Position numbers and translations under genes: made by a program
Notes under the pieces: model-generated
The model's database searches: none
What the model saw: the letters and a program-made list of their open reading frames with translations, nothing else
Told to the model about the DNA's origin: nothing
In this document: piece by piece, positions 60,440-64,000 of the stretch
Layout of the letters: each line of letters starts with the position of its first letter
Position numbering within the stretch: the first letter of the stretch is position 1
Origin: Parahoeflea alexandrii
Lineage (GTDB): Bacteria > Pseudomonadota > Alphaproteobacteria > Rhizobiales > Rhizobiaceae
Length of the DNA: 64,000 nt
Assembly (NCBI RefSeq): GCF_024105735.1
Contig: NZ_JAAAML010000001.1
Coordinates: 1,869,809 to 1,933,808 of the forward strand
Direction: 5' to 3'

Positions 60440-61444
60440 ATGTATCAAAACGGAGCACGGCTGCGCCACGCGGCCTGTGCAGCACTGGTGGCGCTCGTAT
60501 CTATCGGGCTTTCCGGCTGCAGCTCCACATCCAAATCCGGCAGTGGCTCCGCTGGTTCTCACATCAACACCAAGACCAAGTTCTCATCCGCCGAATATGG
60601 CGTCGGCGCAAGTCCCCGGGTCACGACCGAAGTGCGCCCGAAAAAGGGGGGAGGACGCGCATTTGTGGGAAAACCCTACCGGGTACGCGGCAAGTGGTAC
60701 ACACCGAAGGAAGACCCGAACTACGACAAGGCCGGGCTTGCATCCTGGTACGGGCCCAACTTTCACGGCCGACTGACCGCCAATGGCGAGATCTATGACC
60801 AGTTCCATCTTTCCGCGGCGCATCCGACATTCCCGCTGCCCAGCTATGCGCGGGTTACCAACAAAAAGAACGGAAACTCGGTCATCGTAAGGGTCAATGA
60901 CCGGGGCCCGTTCGCGCATGGGCGGATCATCGACCTGTCCAACAAGGCTGCGCAACTTCTCGACATGAAGCACGAGGGCGTCGCGGCAGTCCGGGTCCAG
61001 TATGTCGGCCGAGCGCCGGTCGAGGGCGACGACACCCGCTACCTGATGGCGAGCTATCAGCCCGGCGGCTCCGACGCGCCTGCGGGCGGCGTTATTGCCA
61101 GCGGCGTGATGCTCGCGATGAATGCTGTGGACCAGGCACTGCCCGGTGTTGGTTCTGCAGCTTCCAGTGTCGCCCCCCCGGCAGCATTGGGCACGGCTTC
61201 CGTGGCTTCCTACCAATCGGTGCCGGCAAGCACCCTGGCAGGCTCACCGCTCGACATTCCGGCCGGTTTTATCCTGCCCGAGATCGGGCCGGTGCTTCCC
61301 GACCGGCCATCCTTCGGGCTTCCGATCGCCGCGAATGGCCTGACAGGTATGCATGACGTAGGAATGGCCTTCTGGGGCGGGCGTGTGACCGTGGCGCGGC
61401 GTCCCTTCGAGACCCTGCTTTCAAAAGACCTCCACCGGCCCTGA
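60440..61444 (+). CDS. rlpA: RlpA-family septal ring lytic transglycosylase lipoprotein
   Basis: Lipoprotein of 334 residues with lipobox LSGC (C27), so attached to a membrane. The double-psi beta-barrel domain is intact: GLASWYGPNFHGRLTANGEI, the HPTFPLPSYARVTN strand and VIVRVNDRGPFAHGRIIDLS, with the catalytic Glu/Asp positions of RlpA kept. RlpA acts on peptidoglycan strands lacking stem peptides at the division septum. No SPOR domain is seen at the C-terminus, which is instead Pro/Ala-rich and low in complexity. ATG 60440 is used; TTG 60368, with a better ribosome site, is an alternative. It lies just upstream of a D,D-carboxypeptidase gene. Confidence 0.9.
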   Translation: MYQNGARLRHAACAALVALVSIGLSGCSSTSKSGSGSAGSHINTKTKFSSAEYGVGASPRVTTEVRPKKGGGRAFVGKPYRVRGKWYTPKEDPNYDKAGLASWYGPNFHGRLTANGEIYDQFHLSAAHPTFPLPSYARVTNKKNGNSVIVRVNDRGPFAHGRIIDLSNKAAQLLDMKHEGVAAVRVQYVGRAPVEGDDTRYLMASYQPGGSDAPAGGVIASGVMLAMNAVDQALPGVGSAASSVAPPAALGTASVASYQSVPASTLAGSPLDIPAGFILPEIGPVLPDRPSFGLPIAANGLTGMHDVGMAFWGGRVTVARRPFETLLSKDLHRP

Positions 61445-61596
61445 CCGAAGCCGCATCGCCGTGCGAGCCGGTTCGTTACATCGTTCCGCGAAGAGTCCGC
61501 GACGGCAAAACCGAGATTTATCAAAGCATTGATCCGTTCCCGCGAGATTGCTAAAGTTATCCAGGTAATCGGTATTCTCCTGTGATGGATGGTTTT

Positions 61597-62754
61597 ATGA
61601 CCCGGTCAGTGCTTGCCCGCCTGTTTTTCGTTCTGGCGCTTCTGACAAGCGGCATGGCAACGCCTGCGCTGGCGCAATTGTTTGAGACGCGTGCCCAACA
61701 GGCCTACCTGATCGATGCCGATACCGGCACGGTTCTGTTTGCCAAGAATGAAGACGAACCGGTGCCGCCGGCATCGCTGGCGAAGCTGATGACCATGGAG
61801 GTGGTGTTCAACGCCATCCGCAGCGGTCGGCTGACACTCGATGACACATTTCAGGTTTCCGAAAACGCCTGGCGGACCGGCGGCGCCATGTCGCGGACGT
61901 CAACCATGTTCGCCGAACTCAAGTCCTCGATCCGGCTCGAAGACCTTATCCAGGGCGTCATTGTCCAGTCGGCCAATGACGGCTGCATCATTATTGCCGA
62001 AGGCATGGCGGGCTCCGAGGAGAACTTCGCCCGGCTGATGACGGAACGGGCGCGTGAAATCGGTCTGACCAAATCGGTCTTTGGCAATTCGAACGGTTTG
62101 CCCGACCCGGTCTCGAAGGTGACCATGAAGGATCTCGTCACGCTGGCGCGGCACATCCAGTCGACCTATCCCGAATTCTACCGGTATTACTCCCAGCCGG
62201 AGTTCACCTGGAACAACATTCGCCAGCGCAACCGTAACCCACTTCTGGGCCTCGACATTGGCGTGGACGGCCTGAAGACCGGATTTACCGAGGAGTCCGG
62301 CTACGGCATCGTCTCCTCGATCAAGCGTGACGGGCGGCGGCTTTATCTGGCGATGAGCGGGCTGGCGACCGAACGGGAACGGGCGGAGGAATCTCGCAAG
62401 ATGCTCGAATGGGGCATCCGTGCCTTCGAACGCAAGACCTTGTTCGCCAAGGACGAAACCATCGGCGAGGTCAGCGTCTACGGGGGTGCGGACAGTGCGA
62501 TTGTCAAGGCCCCGGGGGCGGTCGACATCCTGCTTCCAATCACCAACCCGGACCGGCTGACAGCGCGAATCACCTACCGCTGGCCGCTGCGCGCACCGAT
62601 CCAAGAAGGTGCCCAGGTAGGGGTTCTCAAGGTCTATATCGGGGATACGCTCTCGCAGGAGACACCGCTTTTCGCCGCCCGGGCCGTGGACAAGGGGCCG
62701 CTGCACACCCAAGCGCTCGATGCACTGATCGAACTTGCGCAATTCTGGCTGTAA
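61597..62754 (+). CDS. D-alanyl-D-alanine carboxypeptidase (PBP5/DacA-DacF type)
   Basis: Low-molecular-weight penicillin-binding protein of 385 residues that trims the terminal D-Ala of peptidoglycan peptides. It has a signal peptide ending LAQ (residue 27), the catalytic S60-L-A-K63 (PASLAKLM), S125-A-N127 and K227-T-G motifs, and the C-terminal PBP5-associated beta domain (about 290-375). The C-terminal residues ALIELAQFWL may form the membrane-anchoring amphipathic helix. Starts at GTG 61582 or ATG 61585 are possible; 61597 sits next to the signal. Between rlpA and tmk, consistent with cell-wall and division neighbours. Confidence 0.94.
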   Translation: MTRSVLARLFFVLALLTSGMATPALAQLFETRAQQAYLIDADTGTVLFAKNEDEPVPPASLAKLMTMEVVFNAIRSGRLTLDDTFQVSENAWRTGGAMSRTSTMFAELKSSIRLEDLIQGVIVQSANDGCIIIAEGMAGSEENFARLMTERAREIGLTKSVFGNSNGLPDPVSKVTMKDLVTLARHIQSTYPEFYRYYSQPEFTWNNIRQRNRNPLLGLDIGVDGLKTGFTEESGYGIVSSIKRDGRRLYLAMSGLATERERAEESRKMLEWGIRAFERKTLFAKDETIGEVSVYGGADSAIVKAPGAVDILLPITNPDRLTARITYRWPLRAPIQEGAQVGVLKVYIGDTLSQETPLFAARAVDKGPLHTQALDALIELAQFWL

Positions 62755-62878
62755 CGTATTCGCCAAGCGTTCATTTCTGCTCTGAATTGCTTTAGACAGG
62801 GGTGAACCGGTGCCAACCGGTGAGCTCAGCAAAATGTTCCGTGTGCATTGTCTGCCTGCGGCGACAGGGAAAGTAAGC

Positions 62879-63559
62879 GTGACGAACAGCACAGGGCGAT
62901 TCATTACATTTGAGGGCGGGGAGGGCGTCGGCAAGTCGACGCAGATCCACCGGCTGGCCAACGTGCTCAGACGACGCGGGCACGATGTGCTGGTGACGCG
63001 TGAGCCGGGCGGGTCGCGTGGCGCCGAAGCGGTGCGGCACGTGCTCTTGTCGGGGGCCGCGGAAGAATTCGGCGTGCGCATGGAGGCCATGCTGTTTGCC
63101 GCAGCCCGCAGCGACCATATCGAGGAAGTGATCCGTCCCGCGGTTGCCGAAGGGACGATCGTGTTGTGTGACCGATTCATGGATTCAAGCCGGGTCTACC
63201 AGGGCGTCACCGGTAATCTCGAACCCAGATTCATCCAGAACCTCGAACGCGTAGCCATCAACGGCATGGTTCCCGACCTCACGCTCGTGCTCGACCTGCC
63301 CGCAGCTTCGGGCCTGCGGCGGGCCAAGGCGCGGGAAGGCAAGAATGCCGCGCCGGACCGGTTCGAGAAAGAGGAGGTGTCAACACACGAGAAGCGCCGC
63401 GAGGCCTTTATCGACCTGACCCGGACCGAGCCGGACCGCTGCAGGCTGATTGACGCCAACCAGTCGGAGGACGCCGTGGCGCTCGCCATTCTTGCGGCCG
63501 TTGAACCCGTTCTCGATGACAATCGGACCGGGGAACCGGCCAAGGGCCGCAAGGCATGA
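62879..63559 (+). CDS. tmk: Thymidylate kinase
   Basis: Phosphorylates dTMP to dTDP. The 226-residue product has P-loop [11 protein letters not shown] near the N-terminus, [18 protein letters not shown], the DR(F/Y) motif in [13 protein letters not shown] and a LID-type basic stretch near [20 protein letters not shown] 62879 is preferred because GGGAAAG precedes it and the P-loop begins just after; ATG 62810 and ATG 62834 would add an unconserved leader. The TGA overlaps the ATG of holB by four bases. The dac-tmk-holB order is a well-conserved rhizobial arrangement, followed usually by metG and a TatD gene beyond the window. Confidence 0.95.
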   Translation: MTNSTGRFITFEGGEGVGKSTQIHRLANVLRRRGHDVLVTREPGGSRGAEAVRHVLLSGAAEEFGVRMEAMLFAAARSDHIEEVIRPAVAEGTIVLCDRFMDSSRVYQGVTGNLEPRFIQNLERVAINGMVPDLTLVLDLPAASGLRRAKAREGKNAAPDRFEKEEVSTHEKRREAFIDLTRTEPDRCRLIDANQSEDAVALAILAAVEPVLDDNRTGEPAKGRKA

Positions 63560-64000
63560 ATGGAGAGCAGCCGGGTCTTCTGGAGGGCGCAATACCGCCC
63601 GAGCGCAACACCGTGCTCTATGGCCATGATTCCGCACAGGAATTCCTTGCCACGGCGTACCGGTCGGGCCGCATGCACCATGCGATCCTGATCGAGGGTG
63701 CAGAAGGAATCGGCAAGGCGACGCTTGCCTATCGGTTTGCCCATCATGTGCTGACCCATCCCGACCCGCTGGATGCTCCCGATCACATCGCCGATCCGGA
63801 TCTTGATGATCCGGTCGGCCGGCAGATTTCAAGCGGTGCCTCGCACCATGTGCTGCACCTGGCACGTCCGGTGGACGAGAAGACCGGCAAGGCCAAATCG
63901 GTCATCACCGTTGATGAAGTGCGGCGGGCCGGCAAGTTCTTCGGCCAGACATCGGGGACCGGCAACTGGCGGGTGGCGATCATCGATCCGGCCGACGATC
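63556..64000 (+). CDS. holB: DNA polymerase III delta' subunit, N-terminal part
   Basis: The first 148 codons are present and the gene runs off the window. The sequence begins [20 protein letters not shown] and shows the clamp-loader AAA+ start: [20 protein letters not shown] and a P-loop-like [16 protein letters not shown], followed by the rhizobial insertion rich in Asp/Pro. In the clamp loader, delta' is the non-hydrolysing partner, and GIGKA rather than GKT/S is common in this subunit. The [19 protein letters not shown] segment is typical of sensor regions. Starts in the tmk stop (ATGA). Confidence 0.93.
   Translation, partial: MNGEQPGLLEGAIPPERNTVLYGHDSAQEFLATAYRSGRMHHAILIEGAEGIGKATLAYRFAHHVLTHPDPLDAPDHIADPDLDDPVGRQISSGASHHVLHLARPVDEKTGKAKSVITVDEVRRAGKFFGQTSGTGNWRVAIIDPADD

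Noticed and set aside
62810-62878. Longer N-terminus for thymidylate kinase from ATG 62810
   Set aside because: The leader has no similarity to the family, while GTG 62879 has a ribosome site and begins the conserved P-loop strand.

Overview
The window reads as chromosomal DNA of an alphaproteobacterium of the order Hyphomicrobiales (Rhizobiales), most likely close to Rhizobiaceae/Phyllobacteriaceae. Supporting signs are a rhizobial-type phosphatidylcholine synthase (pcs), an ALAS-type hemA, a gbpR/chvE/gguAB sugar-uptake locus, an IalB-family protein, a recG/sdhE/mfd block, high-GC coding and short ATGA overlaps. I cannot name the genus from sequence alone. No phage, insertion sequence, CRISPR array or origin was seen.

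Layout. 1-8.9 kb: the end of a DUF502 membrane protein gene, recG (minus), sdhE-mfd, a membrane metallophosphoesterase and an MFS exporter. 9-15.2 kb: a DsbA/FrnE-like oxidoreductase, an orphan YejA-like solute-binding protein, ialB, hspQ, an AEC transporter and a UbiH-type monooxygenase. 15.3-18.7 kb: DUF2182, DUF1326, pcs and qor. 19-23.7 kb: a complete BMP-family nucleoside-type ABC importer, then an acyltransferase. 25-28 kb: a divergent pair (class III aminotransferase and glutamine-synthetase-like ligase) that looks like putrescine catabolism. 28.2-30 kb: hemA and an ArsR-type regulator. 30.3-37.9 kb: a two-gene operon of a PAN-containing alpha-2-macroglobulin and PbpC. 37.9-46.7 kb: gbpR divergent from chvE-gguA-gguB, followed by an aldose dehydrogenase, an IlvD/Edd-type aldonate dehydratase and a DapA-family dehydratase; together these suggest uptake and non-phosphorylative oxidation of L-arabinose/galactose. 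46.7-52.5 kb: a GST-like protein, a DAO-type flavoenzyme and a PaoABC-type molybdenum hydroxylase without a Tat leader. 52.6-54.2 kb: a small membrane protein gene followed by the first 35 or so codons of ku joined out of frame to the 3' half of ligD. 54.2-59 kb: a degenerate receiver protein divergent from a small ribbon-helix-helix-like protein, then a PAP2 phosphatase, a GT83/ArnT-like transferase and an ArnC/RgtE-like GT2, a likely lipid A modification group. 59.1-64 kb: tRNA-Ser(UGA), two small envelope proteins, rlpA, a D,D-carboxypeptidase, tmk and the start of holB.

The strongest unusual signals are the ku'/ligD' deletion junction and the ECF15 (EcfG/RpoE2-type) promoter motifs of form GGAAC-N16-CGTT. 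One exact copy precedes the DAO flavoenzyme, another precedes the small-membrane-protein/ku'/ligD' unit, and a one-mismatch copy precedes paoA. This suggests that about 47-54 kb is a general-stress-response module in which the double-strand-break repair genes have decayed. The DUF2182-DUF1326-pcs group and the pseudo-receiver/RHH pair are the most interesting uncharacterised arrangements. No wholly new system can be claimed from sequence alone.
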